From: Campylobacteraceae bacterium | GTDB lineage: Bacteria; Campylobacterota; Campylobacteria; Campylobacterales; Campylobacteraceae | DNA: 27,795 nucleotides | NCBI GenBank assembly: GCA_900753405.1 | Contig: CAADYZ010000020.1 | Location: 1-27,795, forward strand | Reading direction: 5' to 3' | In this document: positions 7,030 through 15,333 of the stretch, in pieces | Numbering within the stretch: the first letter of the stretch is position 1 | How the letters are laid out: every line of letters begins with the position of its first letter | Made by a program: the position numbers and the translations under genes | Notes under the pieces: generated by a model | What the model was told of the DNA's origin: nothing | Databases searched by the model: none | What the model saw: only the letters and a program-made list of their open reading frames with translations

Positions 7030-8241
7030 TTAGTGAAGCTGGCTGTTGAGCTTGATCGCCCTCTTTGAAAGCGAGACGCTGATCTGCCCTGTTTGGCTGT
7101 TTTGTCTGTAATGCAGCCCGTTTAGCCCCGCCAAGTCAAGCGCTTTGTAAATCTCTTTGTCAAAGGCAAATTGAGGATTCACCGCTGAGAGTTTCTCACC
7201 CTCAGCCTTGCTCAAAAAGACCTTTGTCCCTTCTAAAATCGCAATCCCCGCATCCACAATACAATCATCCCCAAGCGGGACGCCCGTGACCGAATTTGCC
7301 CCAAGCAGACAACGCTTGCCGATGGTGATCGGGTTGCCGTTTGTCCCGCTTAGCACACCCAAAATGCTAGCCCCTCCGCCGACATCGCTGCCCTCGCCCA
7401 CGCTCACAGACGAACTAACACGCCCTTCGACCATCACCGCGCCATTTGTCCCCGCATTAAAATTAATGTAAGCCGCACCCGGCATAACAGTCGTCCCAAC
7501 GCCTAGATGCGCCCCCATTCTCACCTTCGCCGAGTCAAGAATTCGGACATTTTGCGGCGGGACAACACAGCTAAGGTAACGCGGGAATTTATCGACATAT
7601 GCAATCGCTGGGTAAGTGCCATTCATCTTCAACGCGATCTCATTTTCTCGCAAAAAGTCAAGCTCAAAACACTCACCAAAATAATCCCACGCAAGGTTTG
7701 GCATAAGCCCAAATGCGCCGTCAAGATTTAGCGAGCGGATCGCCGCTTTTTGCGTTGAAAGCAGGTAGAGTTTCGCATAAACCGCCTCGACACTCAAAGG
7801 CTTTGCGTCCTCCCACAAAAAGACCGCCTCAAAAAGCCCGTCCGCGTCCTCTTCTTGGCTAAATTCATCGTCAAGTGCGTTACTCACCGCCATCAAAACT
7901 TGCAAGTTTTTGTGTGCCTCGCCGACTGCTTCGTCTAGCAAAAAGTCGAAAATTTCAAGCGCGTCTGCGACCTCTTTGCGCCCGAAATTCGCCCGAAATT
8001 CGCTAGAATCAAATTTGATTTTAGCACCATTTTTAGCGATCGCATAAAGCAAAACTGCCGCTGTCGCGTCCGCCTCGCCCGCGCTATTAACAACCGCAAA
8101 GTCCGCTTTTAGCACGCTTTGGTTTGCTCCGCGCGTCAAACGGGCGATGCCAAATACAAATGGCGCTTTAAACTCCGCCCCAAAACCTTGCGTAACCTCG
8201 CGCGCAAAGTTGCGCAACTCGTTTAGATTTGTAATTTTCAT
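7030..8241 (-). CDS. dapD: Tetrahydrodipicolinate N-succinyltransferase (long epsilon type)
   Basis: Acyltransferase of the succinylase branch of lysine/meso-DAP synthesis. It transfers succinyl from succinyl-CoA to tetrahydrodipicolinate. The N-terminal half is the long alpha/beta region seen in the Campylobacter and Helicobacter form. The C-terminal half shows hexapeptide-repeat left-handed beta-helix sequence (GAHLGVGTTVMPGAAYINF, then SVSVGEGSDVGGGAS and ITIGKRCLLGANSVTG), as expected for a trimer. 403 aa is normal for this form. The ATG is preceded by AAAGGATGAGGG. Around residues 75-82 (GAKIKFDSS) it overlaps a palindromic-element-like sequence. It is monocistronic, with its own promoter and terminator, and is divergent from ccoG. 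Confidence 0.93.
   Translation of the reverse strand: MKITNLNELRNFAREVTQGFGAEFKAPFVFGIARLTRGANQSVLKADFAVVNSAGEADATAAVLLYAIAKNGAKIKFDSSEFRANFGRKEVADALEIFDFLLDEAVGEAHKNLQVLMAVSNALDDEFSQEEDADGLFEAVFLWEDAKPLSVEAVYAKLYLLSTQKAAIRSLNLDGAFGLMPNLAWDYFGECFELDFLRENEIALKMNGTYPAIAYVDKFPRYLSCVVPPQNVRILDSAKVRMGAHLGVGTTVMPGAAYINFNAGTNGAVMVEGRVSSSVSVGEGSDVGGGASILGVLSGTNGNPITIGKRCLLGANSVTGVPLGDDCIVDAGIAILEGTKVFLSKAEGEKLSAVNPQFAFDKEIYKALDLAGLNGLHYRQNSQTGQISVSLSKRAIKLNSQLH
8002..8025. repeat. Near-perfect 24-nt palindrome inside dapD
   Basis: GCTAGAATC and GATTTTAGC arms flank the AAATTT core with one mismatch. It codes AKIKFDS in frame. It belongs to the dispersed family by sequence, but homologues may have similar residues here, so an insertion is not certain. 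Confidence 0.6.
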
Positions 8242-8268
8242 CCCTCATCCTTTCGCAAAAATGTTAAA

Positions 8269-8274
8269 AGTATA
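8269..8274 (-). promoter_or_regulatory. Candidate -10 box for dapD
   Basis: The minus strand reads TTGATATACTTTTAAC, giving TATACT about 28 nt before the dapD ATG, in the AT-rich spacer shared with the divergent ccoG promoter. Confidence 0.5.
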
Positions 8275-8315
8275 TCAATTTTGCCTTAATTAATCGCATT
8301 ATCAGCCTTTTGTGT

Positions 8316-8321
8316 TATAAT
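8316..8321 (+). promoter_or_regulatory. Candidate -10 box for ccoG
   Basis: TTTTGTGTTATAATTCTGCG contains a perfect TATAAT with an upstream T-rich run, 31 nt before the ccoG ATG. It is the best-looking sigma-70 box in the window. Confidence 0.65.
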
Positions 8322-8352
8322 TCTGCGTTTTATTTTCTCAAAAAGGATTTTT

Positions 8353-9741
8353 ATGTCAAGCTGTGGGTTAGAAAACAAAGAAGAACCATTGTTGCAAGGC
8401 GCAAAATCTGCCAAAAAATGCACCGCACCGCGGGATTTTGAACTCTCAAATTTCAGCAAAAAACGCCGCATCGGCTACTTAATCATCTCTGTAATCGCAC
8501 TCGTTTTGCCATTCATCCGCTTTAACGACACGCACTTTTTCTTGCTCAGTTTTGAACACAAAGCACTTCACCTCTTTTTTGTCAAATTTGATATGCAAGA
8601 GTTTTATATGCTGCCGTTTTTGTTGATTTTATTCTTCGTTTTCATCGTCACAATGACGACAATCGGCGGTCGCGTGTGGTGCGGCTGGGGCTGTCCGCAG
8701 ACCATTTTCCGCGTCATTTTCCGCGACCTCATTCAAACAAAACTTCTTGGACTTTACAATCCAGTCAATCGCCAAAAATACAAAAACACCAACGCAAAAA
8801 ACGCCAAAATCGCCCTTAGTGTCGTGCTTTGGACGCCGATCGCGTTTATCGCCGCTGCCGACTTTTTGTGGTATTTTATGCCGCCTGAGGAGTTTGTCGA
8901 GCACCTCTTAAACCCAACTGAGCACAAACTCGCCATCGGCATTTGGCTTGGCGTGGCGGCGTTTTTGGTTTTTGATGTCTGTTTTTTGGCGGAGAAATTT
9001 TGCATTTATGTCTGCCCTTACGCAAGAATTCAAAGCGTGATGTTTGACAACGACACAATGCAAGTCATCTACAACGAAGGGCGCAACGAGTGCATCAACT
9101 GCAACGCCTGTGTGAAAATCTGCCCGACTCACATCGACATCAGAAAAGGTATGCAACTTGAATGCATCAACTGCTTAGAGTGCGTGGATGCGTGCGAGAA
9201 GGTGATGGGACCGCGTGGAAAAACGGGGCTGATCGAATGGAACAGCGCAAACTCAATCGCCACCAAAAAACCTGTTAAATTCCTCCGCACAAAGGTGATC
9301 ATCTCCGCAGTTGTGCTAAGCATCGCGACAATCGCCCTTTTCATCGCCGGTGGCAACAAAGAGAGCGTGCTTTTAAACATCAACCGCAACACCGAACTCT
9401 ACCACATCAAAACTCTCGCAAACCAAAGCCAGATCATCGATAACAGCTATGTCTTTTTGCTCCAAAACATCGACTCAAAACCGCACAATTTCAAATTTGA
9501 AATAGACGATGAAAGAATTAAGTTTGTGCGTCCAAAAGAGGAGGTGAGCGTCTCGGCTAAGTCGAAGCGAAAGTTTGTCGTTGTCCTTCGCACCGAAGAG
9601 TTGCTAGCAAACAGCACGCAAAACACGCCACTTAGCCTGAATTTAAAACTCTATGCAACGGATGATGAGAAAATTTCTACGACTAGAACGATCGTCTTTG
9701 TCTTTCCAAAAACGCAGGAATTAGAAGATGCAAAACATTAG
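8353..9741 (+). CDS. ccoG: Cytochrome c oxidase accessory protein CcoG
   Basis: Membrane-bound iron-sulfur protein of the CcoG/RdxA/FixG family, linked to copper handling during assembly of cbb3-type cytochrome oxidase. Visible: hydrophobic segments at about residues 37-55 and 80-105, the conserved VWCGWGCPQTIF (108-119), further membrane segments, two 4Fe-4S ferredoxin motifs CINCNACVKICP (247-258) and CINCLECVDAC (271-281), a later membrane segment around residues 312-330, and a C-terminal beta-rich periplasmic FixG domain. 462 aa is normal. The ATG has an AAAAGGATT ribosome site. The end overlaps the TetR-type gene by 14 nt. No other cbb3 genes lie nearby. Confidence 0.95.
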   Translation: MSSCGLENKEEPLLQGAKSAKKCTAPRDFELSNFSKKRRIGYLIISVIALVLPFIRFNDTHFFLLSFEHKALHLFFVKFDMQEFYMLPFLLILFFVFIVTMTTIGGRVWCGWGCPQTIFRVIFRDLIQTKLLGLYNPVNRQKYKNTNAKNAKIALSVVLWTPIAFIAAADFLWYFMPPEEFVEHLLNPTEHKLAIGIWLGVAAFLVFDVCFLAEKFCIYVCPYARIQSVMFDNDTMQVIYNEGRNECINCNACVKICPTHIDIRKGMQLECINCLECVDACEKVMGPRGKTGLIEWNSANSIATKKPVKFLRTKVIISAVVLSIATIALFIAGGNKESVLLNINRNTELYHIKTLANQSQIIDNSYVFLLQNIDSKPHNFKFEIDDERIKFVRPKEEVSVSAKSKRKFVVVLRTEELLANSTQNTPLSLNLKLYATDDEKISTTRTIVFVFPKTQELEDAKH

Positions 9742-10366
9742 CCCAAAAGCTAGACGCCGCTACGAAAGCATCATCGCAGCGGCGACTGACGAGTTTATCA
9801 CAAACGGCTACTCAAAAACCAACCTCACCGACATCATCAAACGCAGCGGCGGCTCGCTAAGCACGATTTACGAGCTTTTTGGCGACAAGCAAGGACTTTT
9901 TAAGGCGGTTTTGTGGTATATGGCTGATCGTTTTAAAAGGGATTTAGAAGAGCATATCCAAGTTGAAGCGCACAGCAGCTTAGAGGAGCTTTTAAAGTGC
10001 TTTGCGCGGCAGTATTTGAAGATTATTTTTGACGAGAAAATCATCAAATTCCGCAAACTTATCATCGCCGAGAAGATGAATGAGCGAAGCGAGTTAGACA
10101 GCAGCTGTTTGATGATGAGCTCAAATGTGGTTTTGGAGCTTTTGGCGCAAATTTTTGGACACGACAAACTCAGAGACTATTTTGGCGAGGCAGATCTAAA
10201 ACTTCTTGCCTTTCGCTTTTGTATGTTGATTGAAGAGCCGCACATCCACATCACCTCGCTAACAGGCGTTGCGCCGCGTTTTACAAACGAGGAGTTGGAG
10301 GCGTGGATTGGCGAGTGCGTGGGTTTTTTTATGCGCGCGGCGGTTAAAGAGAGTAAAGAGGCGTGA
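9728..10366 (+). CDS. TetR/AcrR family transcriptional regulator
   Basis: A 212-residue one-component regulator. The N-terminal helix-turn-helix is clear: IIAAATDEFITNGYSKTNL, then SGGSLSTIYELFGDKQGLF, at about residues 15-58. This is followed by an all-helical ligand and dimer domain of the AcrR/CmeR-like type. It starts inside the end of ccoG (14-nt overlap) and its TGA overlaps the murB ATG, so all three are probably translated from one transcript. Being last after ccoG, it might respond to membrane, respiratory or envelope stress, but no target operator or RND pump genes are in the window. Ligand and targets are unknown. Confidence 0.85.
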   Translation: MQNISPKARRRYESIIAAATDEFITNGYSKTNLTDIIKRSGGSLSTIYELFGDKQGLFKAVLWYMADRFKRDLEEHIQVEAHSSLEELLKCFARQYLKIIFDEKIIKFRKLIIAEKMNERSELDSSCLMMSSNVVLELLAQIFGHDKLRDYFGEADLKLLAFRFCMLIEEPHIHITSLTGVAPRFTNEELEAWIGECVGFFMRAAVKESKEA

Positions 10367-11154
10367 TGAAAGAGAGAATCATCGACTTTTCGCACTACTC
10401 TTCGGTGAAAATCGGTCCAAAGATCAGCGTCTGCGTGTTGCAAAACGGCGATGAGGCGCGCGAATTTGTCGCAAACGGCGGCATTGTCATCGGCGGAGCA
10501 AACAACCTACTTCTCTCGCCCACGCCGCCAAAACTTGGCATTTTAGGTGAGGAATTTAGCTACATTTTTGAAGAAGACGGGCTTTTGCGAGTCGGCGGAC
10601 GGACAAATTCGGCTCTACTTTTTCGTTTTGCGAAAAAAAACGACTTTGGCGGGTTGGAATTTTTGCGAAAAATTCCCGGCACGCTTGGCGGGTTGGTCAA
10701 AATGAATGCTGGCGTGAAAGAGTTTTGCATAAGCCGCTGCGTCAAAAGCGTTGTGACAACAAGCGGCGAGTTTGAAGCGGATAAATGCGGTTTTGCCTAC
10801 CGAAAAAGCGGCTTTGACGGAGTCGTTTTGGAGGCAGTTTTTTCACGGAGCGTCGCGTGGAGCGAGACGCTTGAAGGGGCGCTGACTTATGTTAGAGACA
10901 ACCAGCCGCAAGGGGCAAGCTTTGGCAGTGTGTTTAAAAACCCGCCAAATGACGCCGCGGGACGCCTCATCGAAGCTGTTGGCTTGAAAGGTTTTGCAAA
11001 AGGCGGTTGCGAGTTTAGCAGCAAACACGCAAATTTCTTAATCAACCGCGGCGGCGGCGTTTTTGACGAAGCACTCTATTTGATCAACGAGGCAAAAAGG
11101 CGCGTGAGAGAGGAGTTTGGCGTGAGGCTTGAATGCGAAGTCGTCATCTTGTAA
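10366..11154 (+). CDS. murB: UDP-N-acetylenolpyruvoylglucosamine reductase
   Basis: FAD-dependent reductase that makes UDP-N-acetylmuramate from the enolpyruvyl intermediate using NADPH in peptidoglycan synthesis. Motifs: FVANGGIVIGGANNLLLS (FAD-binding), FLRKIPGTLGGLVKMNAG, FAYRKSGFD, and near the end PQGASFGSVFKNP with the active-site Ser, then FSSKHANFLINRGGG. About 262 aa, the short form common in this phylum. Start: an ATG overlaps the preceding TGA by one base; a GTG three bases earlier is the alternative. It is translationally coupled to the TetR gene. Confidence 0.94.
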   Translation: MKERIIDFSHYSSVKIGPKISVCVLQNGDEAREFVANGGIVIGGANNLLLSPTPPKLGILGEEFSYIFEEDGLLRVGGRTNSALLFRFAKKNDFGGLEFLRKIPGTLGGLVKMNAGVKEFCISRCVKSVVTTSGEFEADKCGFAYRKSGFDGVVLEAVFSRSVAWSETLEGALTYVRDNQPQGASFGSVFKNPPNDAAGRLIEAVGLKGFAKGGCEFSSKHANFLINRGGGVFDEALYLINEAKRRVREEFGVRLECEVVIL

Positions 11155-11255
11155 GCGGTGAAACTCGCCCGAAAAAACGCCACAAAACCGCAAAACTAGT
11201 CCGCAAAAACCTCCTGCAACACACAACAAAAACGCGAAGCAACCGCCCGCGATCT

Positions 11256-11273
11256 TGCAAAAACCGAATTTGA
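11256..11273. repeat. Palindromic-element half copy upstream of rnc
   Basis: TGCAAAAACCGAATTTGA matches the recurring half-site AAAACCGAATTTGA, in the murB-rnc spacer. Confidence 0.55.
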
Positions 11274-11328
11274 CTCGCCACGCCCCGCCAGCCGCGATTG
11301 GTTTATGAAAAATTTCAGTAATTTTCGC

Positions 11329-11334
11329 TACAAT
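11329..11334 (+). promoter_or_regulatory. Candidate -10 box for rnc
   Basis: AATTTTCGCTACAATCAACC gives an extended-type GCTACAAT with a T run just upstream, 31 nt before the rnc ATG. The 210-nt spacer before it contains no gene. Confidence 0.55.
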
Positions 11335-11364
11335 CAACCTTTAACTCACTTTAAAGATTAAGCG

Positions 11365-12069
11365 ATGGAGATGATTTGTAAAATTCCTTCTGAGAAGCTG
11401 GCTAAACTGCAAAGCGTTTTGGGCTATGAGTTTAGCAACTTGTCGCTTTTGGCACAGGCTTTGACGCACAAAAGTTGCAAAGACGAGGCAAATAACGAGA
11501 GGTTGGAGTTTTTAGGAGACGCGGTTTTAGACCTCGTTGTCGGCGAGTATCTTTTTCAAAAATACAGCAAAAAAAACGAGGGTTCGCTCTCAAAAATTCG
11601 CGCAAGTCTTGTGAATGAGATGAGCTTTTTCAAAATCGCCTCAAAGCTTGGTTTGGGCGAGTTCATCCGCCTAAGTTTTTCAGAAGAAAAAAGCGGCGGC
11701 AGAGAGAAGCCGAGCATTTTAAGTGACGCGCTTGAAGCGGTGATGGGCGCGGTTTATCTTGAAGGCGGCATAAGCGTTGTGAGGCGAATTTTTATCCCGC
11801 TTTTAGAGGAGATTTGCAGTGGCGTTAGCTTTCAGTCACTTTTGAGTGACTACAAAACCACGCTGCAAGAGATCACACAAGAGAGGATGGCGCAAACTCC
11901 GCAATACAAACTAGTCGGCGCGACTGGACCAGACCACCAAAAGCGCTTTGAGATGGCAGTTGTCATCGGCGGCAAAGAGTGGGCACGCGCGATTGGCACG
12001 AGCAAAAAAGACGCCGAACAAAAGGCGGCGCAAAAGGCAGTAGAACTTTTAAAGAAAGGTAAGGAATGA
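11365..12069 (+). CDS. rnc: Ribonuclease III
   Basis: Double-stranded-RNA endonuclease that processes rRNA precursors and structured mRNAs. The catalytic signature NNERLEFLGDAVLDLVVGEY (about residues 43-62) is intact. KPSILSDALEAVMGAVYLEGG supplies the second acidic metal-binding group. The C-terminal dsRNA-binding domain begins at about residue 160 (DYKTTLQEITQ, GPDHQKRFEMAVVIGG, GTSKKDAEQKAAQKAVELL). 234 aa is normal. The ATG at 11365 has only a weak ribosome site; a second in-frame ATG lies two codons later. The stop overlaps the start of the next gene by 4 nt. Confidence 0.96.
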   Translation: MEMICKIPSEKLAKLQSVLGYEFSNLSLLAQALTHKSCKDEANNERLEFLGDAVLDLVVGEYLFQKYSKKNEGSLSKIRASLVNEMSFFKIASKLGLGEFIRLSFSEEKSGGREKPSILSDALEAVMGAVYLEGGISVVRRIFIPLLEEICSGVSFQSLLSDYKTTLQEITQERMAQTPQYKLVGATGPDHQKRFEMAVVIGGKEWARAIGTSKKDAEQKAAQKAVELLKKGKE

Positions 12070-13241
12070 AACTACGCAAAATCACCCCTCTCTCGCGGGA
12101 TTATTTAGAGCAGATCGGCTTTTCGTGGCACACGGACGAGGACGGCTCAGACTACATTGAAAGCGAGCTTGTTGAATTAACGCAAGAAGAAGCGGAGGCG
12201 TTTTACGCGGCGGCAAACGAGCTGTATGATATGTATGTCGCGGCGGCGCAATATGTCATCGACAACAATCTTTTCAACGAACTTGAAATTCCGTTTAACC
12301 TCATCGAGGCGATTAAAATGAGCTGGGAGAATGATGTGCATTGGCACTTGTATGGCAGGTTTGACCTAGCAGGCGGAATTGACGGCAAGCCGATCAAGCT
12401 CATCGAATTCAACGCCGACACTCCGACTTGTCTTTTTGAGACGGCGATCTTGCAGTGGGCGGCATTGAAACAAAACTCGCTTGACGAAGGGCGGCAGTTT
12501 AACAACCTCTACGAGGCGTTGAGTGAAAACTTCAAGCGTTTAGTCACGCTTGGCGAGGAGACGGAGGAGTTTGAAAATCTCTATGAGGGTTGGAAGATTT
12601 TGTTTAGCTCGGTGCGAGGGCTTGACGAGGAAGAAAAGACCGTGAGGCTGCTGCAAAGTGCGGCTGAGGCGGCGGGGTTTGTGACGAATTTTGCCTACGC
12701 TGACGAGGTGGAGTTTGATGACGAGAGTGGGATTTGGTTTAACGGGGAGAATTATGAATATTGGTTCAAGCTCATTCCGTGGGAGAGCATCGCCATCGAA
12801 GAGAGCGCGCTTGCACTTTATCTAACAAACATTATGAAAAACCAAAAAGCCATCATCCTAAACCCTGCCTACACGCTGCTTTTCCAGAGCAAAGGGATTA
12901 TGAAAGTGTTGTGGGATTTGTTTCCAAACCACCCGCTTTTGCTGCAAAGCGACTTTACTTCGCTGCCAAATGTCAAGCAGGTTAGAAAGCCGTTTTTGGC
13001 GCGCGAAGGGGCGAATGTGACGATTTTTGACGAAAACGGACGCGTGGTTGCAAACAACGGCGGCGAGTATGAAGAGGGCAAATTCTTGTGGCAAGAGTTT
13101 AACGAATTTTGCAAGGACGAGGCGGGAGCGAAATACCAAGCGGGCGTCTTTTTTGCCTATGAAGCGTGCGCGTTAGGGTTTAGAAAAGGTGGCGAAATTT
13201 TGGGCAACAGCTCGAAATTTGTGGGACATTTGATCAAATGA
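12066..13241 (+). CDS. Glutathionylspermidine synthase family ATP-grasp protein
   Basis: A 391-residue protein of the glutathionylspermidine synthase pre-ATP-grasp-like family (GSP_synth). Homologues share the C-terminal half of E. coli Gss but lack its amidase domain. Seen here: SWENDVHWHLYGRFDLAGG, then KLIEFNADTPTCLFETA (about 111-127), and a C-terminal region with KPFLAREGANVTIFDENG, all typical. It is probably an ATP-dependent C-N ligase acting on a peptide, but the real substrate in these bacteria is not established, and these organisms usually lack a glutathionylspermidine pathway. ATGA overlap with rnc indicates coupling. The protein is acidic and cytoplasmic, with no membrane segment. 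Confidence 0.85.
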   Translation: MKLRKITPLSRDYLEQIGFSWHTDEDGSDYIESELVELTQEEAEAFYAAANELYDMYVAAAQYVIDNNLFNELEIPFNLIEAIKMSWENDVHWHLYGRFDLAGGIDGKPIKLIEFNADTPTCLFETAILQWAALKQNSLDEGRQFNNLYEALSENFKRLVTLGEETEEFENLYEGWKILFSSVRGLDEEEKTVRLLQSAAEAAGFVTNFAYADEVEFDDESGIWFNGENYEYWFKLIPWESIAIEESALALYLTNIMKNQKAIILNPAYTLLFQSKGIMKVLWDLFPNHPLLLQSDFTSLPNVKQVRKPFLAREGANVTIFDENGRVVANNGGEYEEGKFLWQEFNEFCKDEAGAKYQAGVFFAYEACALGFRKGGEILGNSSKFVGHLIK

Positions 13242-13248
13242 GAAATTA

Positions 13249-13275
13249 TTAAAATCAAATTTGGTTTTGACAAAA
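13249..13275. repeat. Palindromic-element copy upstream of argC
   Basis: TTAAAATCAAATTTGGTTTT followed by GACAAAA, an imperfect palindrome of the dispersed family in the 59-nt spacer before argC. Confidence 0.7.
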
Positions 13276-13300
13276 TTGCGTTTTAGTTAAGGAGAGAAGT

Positions 13301-14353
13301 GTGAAAATTGCGATTGTAGGGGCGAGTGGTTTTGGCGGAGTAGAGCTTTTGCGAGTGCTTTTAAAGCACGACAAAGTCGAGGTTTGCGGGCTTTCTTCGG
13401 TGAGTTTTACAGGCGAGAAGATCAGCTCGCTTTACCCAAATTTACGCAACATCTGCGACTTTGTTTTGCTCGAAGAGGACGAGGCGATCAAAGACGCGCA
13501 AATCGTCTTTGCCGCACTTCCGCACGGGCTTAGCGAGAGCCTTGCAAATAAATGCTTGCAAAGTGGCAAAAAGCTCGTCGACCTAGGCGCAGACTTTCGC
13601 CTAAACGAGGAGGCGACCTACCAAAAGTGGTACAAAAAGCCTTTTAGCGAGCCTTCACTTCACAGATTTGCGGCGTATTGCATCCCAGAGCTTCACGCAA
13701 GCAGACTAAAAGAGGCGAGGATTGTCGCAAACCCGGGCTGCTACCCAACCGCTAGCGCACTTGCCATCGCACCGCTAATCAAACAAGTCGCGCCAAACAG
13801 CATTATCATAGACGCAAAAAGTGGCGTTACGGGCGCGGGCAGAGGGCTTAGCGGGCGGACACATTTTCCAGCAGCCAACGAGGCGTTTGAGGCTTACAGC
13901 GTAGCCTCGCACCGCCACGCTCCTGAGATCGAGCAGACTTTGAGCGAGCTTGCGGGCGAAGAGGTGAGAGTGACTTTCACGCCGCACCTTTTGCCGCTTA
14001 ACCGCGGAATTTTAGCGACAATTTACGCCTCGCTTTCGCCAAACTCACCGCTTGCAAACCTCGAAAAAGAGGAGTTTTTAAAAACCGCAAACGCGATTTA
14101 CCGCGAGTTTTACAAAAACGCCCGCTTCGTGCGAGTTTTGGAGGTGGGCGAAAGCGTGAATGTCCGTGATGTCAGAGGGTCGAATTTTTGCGACATCGCG
14201 CTGCATTTTGACGACCGCACACGCCGCGTAGTCATCACTAGCGTCATCGACAATATGTGCAAAGGCGCGGCAACACAAGCGGTGCAGAATATGAATTTGA
14301 TGTGCGGGTTTGACGAAGCCGACGGGATCGAGCTTTTGCCAACGGCGTTTTAA
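13301..14353 (+). CDS. argC: N-acetyl-gamma-glutamyl-phosphate reductase
   Basis: NADPH-dependent reductase for the third step of arginine synthesis; it makes N-acetylglutamate semialdehyde, the substrate of the argD product encoded 7 kb away. The N-terminal Rossmann loop VGASGFGGVELLRVL is at residues 6-20. The active-site motif IVANPGCYPTAS carries Cys147. GVTGAGRGLSGR and the His-containing HRHAPEIEQ follow, with TPHLLPLNRGILATIYA in the C-terminal domain. 350 aa is normal. It uses a GTG start with a clear AAGGAGAG site. It is separated from argB-argD, so the arginine genes are split between strands here. Confidence 0.95.
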   Translation: MKIAIVGASGFGGVELLRVLLKHDKVEVCGLSSVSFTGEKISSLYPNLRNICDFVLLEEDEAIKDAQIVFAALPHGLSESLANKCLQSGKKLVDLGADFRLNEEATYQKWYKKPFSEPSLHRFAAYCIPELHASRLKEARIVANPGCYPTASALAIAPLIKQVAPNSIIIDAKSGVTGAGRGLSGRTHFPAANEAFEAYSVASHRHAPEIEQTLSELAGEEVRVTFTPHLLPLNRGILATIYASLSPNSPLANLEKEEFLKTANAIYREFYKNARFVRVLEVGESVNVRDVRGSNFCDIALHFDDRTRRVVITSVIDNMCKGAATQAVQNMNLMCGFDEADGIELLPTAF

Positions 14354-14360
14354 AACCAGA

Positions 14361-14400
14361 CTCAAATTAGGTTTTGACATTTTTGCTAAAACCGAATTTA
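14361..14400. repeat. Facing pair of element half-copies between argC and the C-N hydrolase
   Basis: CTCAAATTAGGTTTTGACA faces CTAAAACCGAATTTAG; the two form an imperfect inverted repeat with two internal mismatches. It could be a weak hairpin after argC. Confidence 0.55.
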
Positions 14401-14433
14401 GACGCAAACGGCAAGCGGGCAAGGAGGAAAGAG

Positions 14434-15264
14434 ATGAAAATTTGCGTTTTACAACTTTATACGATCGCGCTCAATGACAAACGCCTCACGCGCTACCTCA
14501 ACCTCGCCAAAGAAAATGACGCCCGCGTTGTCGTCCTTGGCGAGTATATCCTCAACTCCTTTTTCACCGACATTTTAACCACACCGCTTAGCATCGTCAA
14601 AGAACAAAGCCGCCTCAACACACTGCAATTAGAAATCCTCGCCAAACAACTCAACCTTACGATCATCGCACCGCTTGTGCATTTTGTGCGTAACAAGCCC
14701 TACAAAGTTTTAGCTAAATTTTCGCCAAAAAAGACGGAGTTTGTGTCGCAAAATGCGCTAATTAATTACGAACATTGGGATGAGCGAGGCTTTTTTGCAA
14801 ACGCCTTGCCTTCGGTTTTGTCTGTGGCGAACAAGCAAGTGGGCAAAAACGCGAAAATGCAGCCACCAGAGGTGATGAAATTTGAGATTGACGGGTTTAG
14901 GTTTGCGGCGATTTGCGGTTTTGAGCTGCATTTTGACGCGATTTTCCGCGAAGTTTGCGCCTACTCGCCGCACTGCATTTTGTTGCCAACCGCCTCGACT
15001 CTTGGCTCAAATTCGCGCTGGGAGAGTCTGAGTGTGATGCGGGCATTTACCGCAAGCTGCTACCTTGTGCGAGCAAACCGACTTGGAAAGGCGAAATTTG
15101 GCGAGGTTGAAAGCGAGTTTTACGGTGATTCGTTTTTGGTTAGCCCAAATGGTGAAATGATGCAAAGCTTGGAGCAAAACGAAGGAATTTTGATCTGCGA
15201 CCTTGACAAAAACGAAGTTGAAGAGGCGCGAAAGCGGTGGAGATTTGACTCAAATTACTCTTGA
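14434..15264 (+). CDS. Carbon-nitrogen hydrolase (nitrilase superfamily)
   Basis: A 276-residue nitrilase/omega-amidase-type protein, a cytoplasmic hydrolase that normally uses a Glu-Lys-Cys triad. VVVLGEYIL (32-40) gives Glu37, and AAICGFELHFDAIFRE gives the nucleophile Cys161. The expected lysine motif (YRKxHL-like) before the INYEHWDERGFF segment is replaced by FVSQNAL, with no lysine at the aligned place; K99 and K100 lie nearby. Either the family in this phylum uses a shifted Lys or the protein is non-standard. ATG with AAGGAGGAAAG is chosen over a TTG 60 nt upstream. Substrate is unknown. It ends next to a long palindrome, convergent with the TauE gene. Confidence 0.82.
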   Translation: MKICVLQLYTIALNDKRLTRYLNLAKENDARVVVLGEYILNSFFTDILTTPLSIVKEQSRLNTLQLEILAKQLNLTIIAPLVHFVRNKPYKVLAKFSPKKTEFVSQNALINYEHWDERGFFANALPSVLSVANKQVGKNAKMQPPEVMKFEIDGFRFAAICGFELHFDAIFREVCAYSPHCILLPTASTLGSNSRWESLSVMRAFTASCYLVRANRLGKAKFGEVESEFYGDSFLVSPNGEMMQSLEQNEGILICDLDKNEVEEARKRWRFDSNYS

Positions 15265-15280
15265 TTTGCTTTGTCGCAAC

Positions 15281-15322
15281 GCTAAATTTGTTAAAATCAA
15301 ATTTGATTTTAACAAATTTAGC
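15281..15322. terminator. Perfect 42-nt palindrome between convergent genes
   Basis: The sequence equals its reverse complement over 42 nt: outer arms GCTAAATTTGTTAAAATC, core AAATTT, then the mirror. It lies between the stops of the C-N hydrolase (15264, plus) and TauE (15334, minus). It is the most complete copy of the dispersed element. It could terminate both transcripts, although U tracts are short and the stem is AT-rich. Confidence 0.75.
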
Positions 15323-15333
15323 TGCCAACGCAA

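Noticed and set aside
9489..9502. TTTCAAATTTGAAA palindrome inside ccoG
   Set aside because: It lacks the flanking AAAACC/GATTTT arms of the dispersed family and codes ordinary beta-strand residues; it is probably chance.
11155..11364. Possible tRNA or small RNA in the murB-rnc spacer
   Set aside because: No T-loop GGTTCGA-type motif, CCA end or convincing hairpin with U tract was found; only an element half-copy and a promoter box are present.
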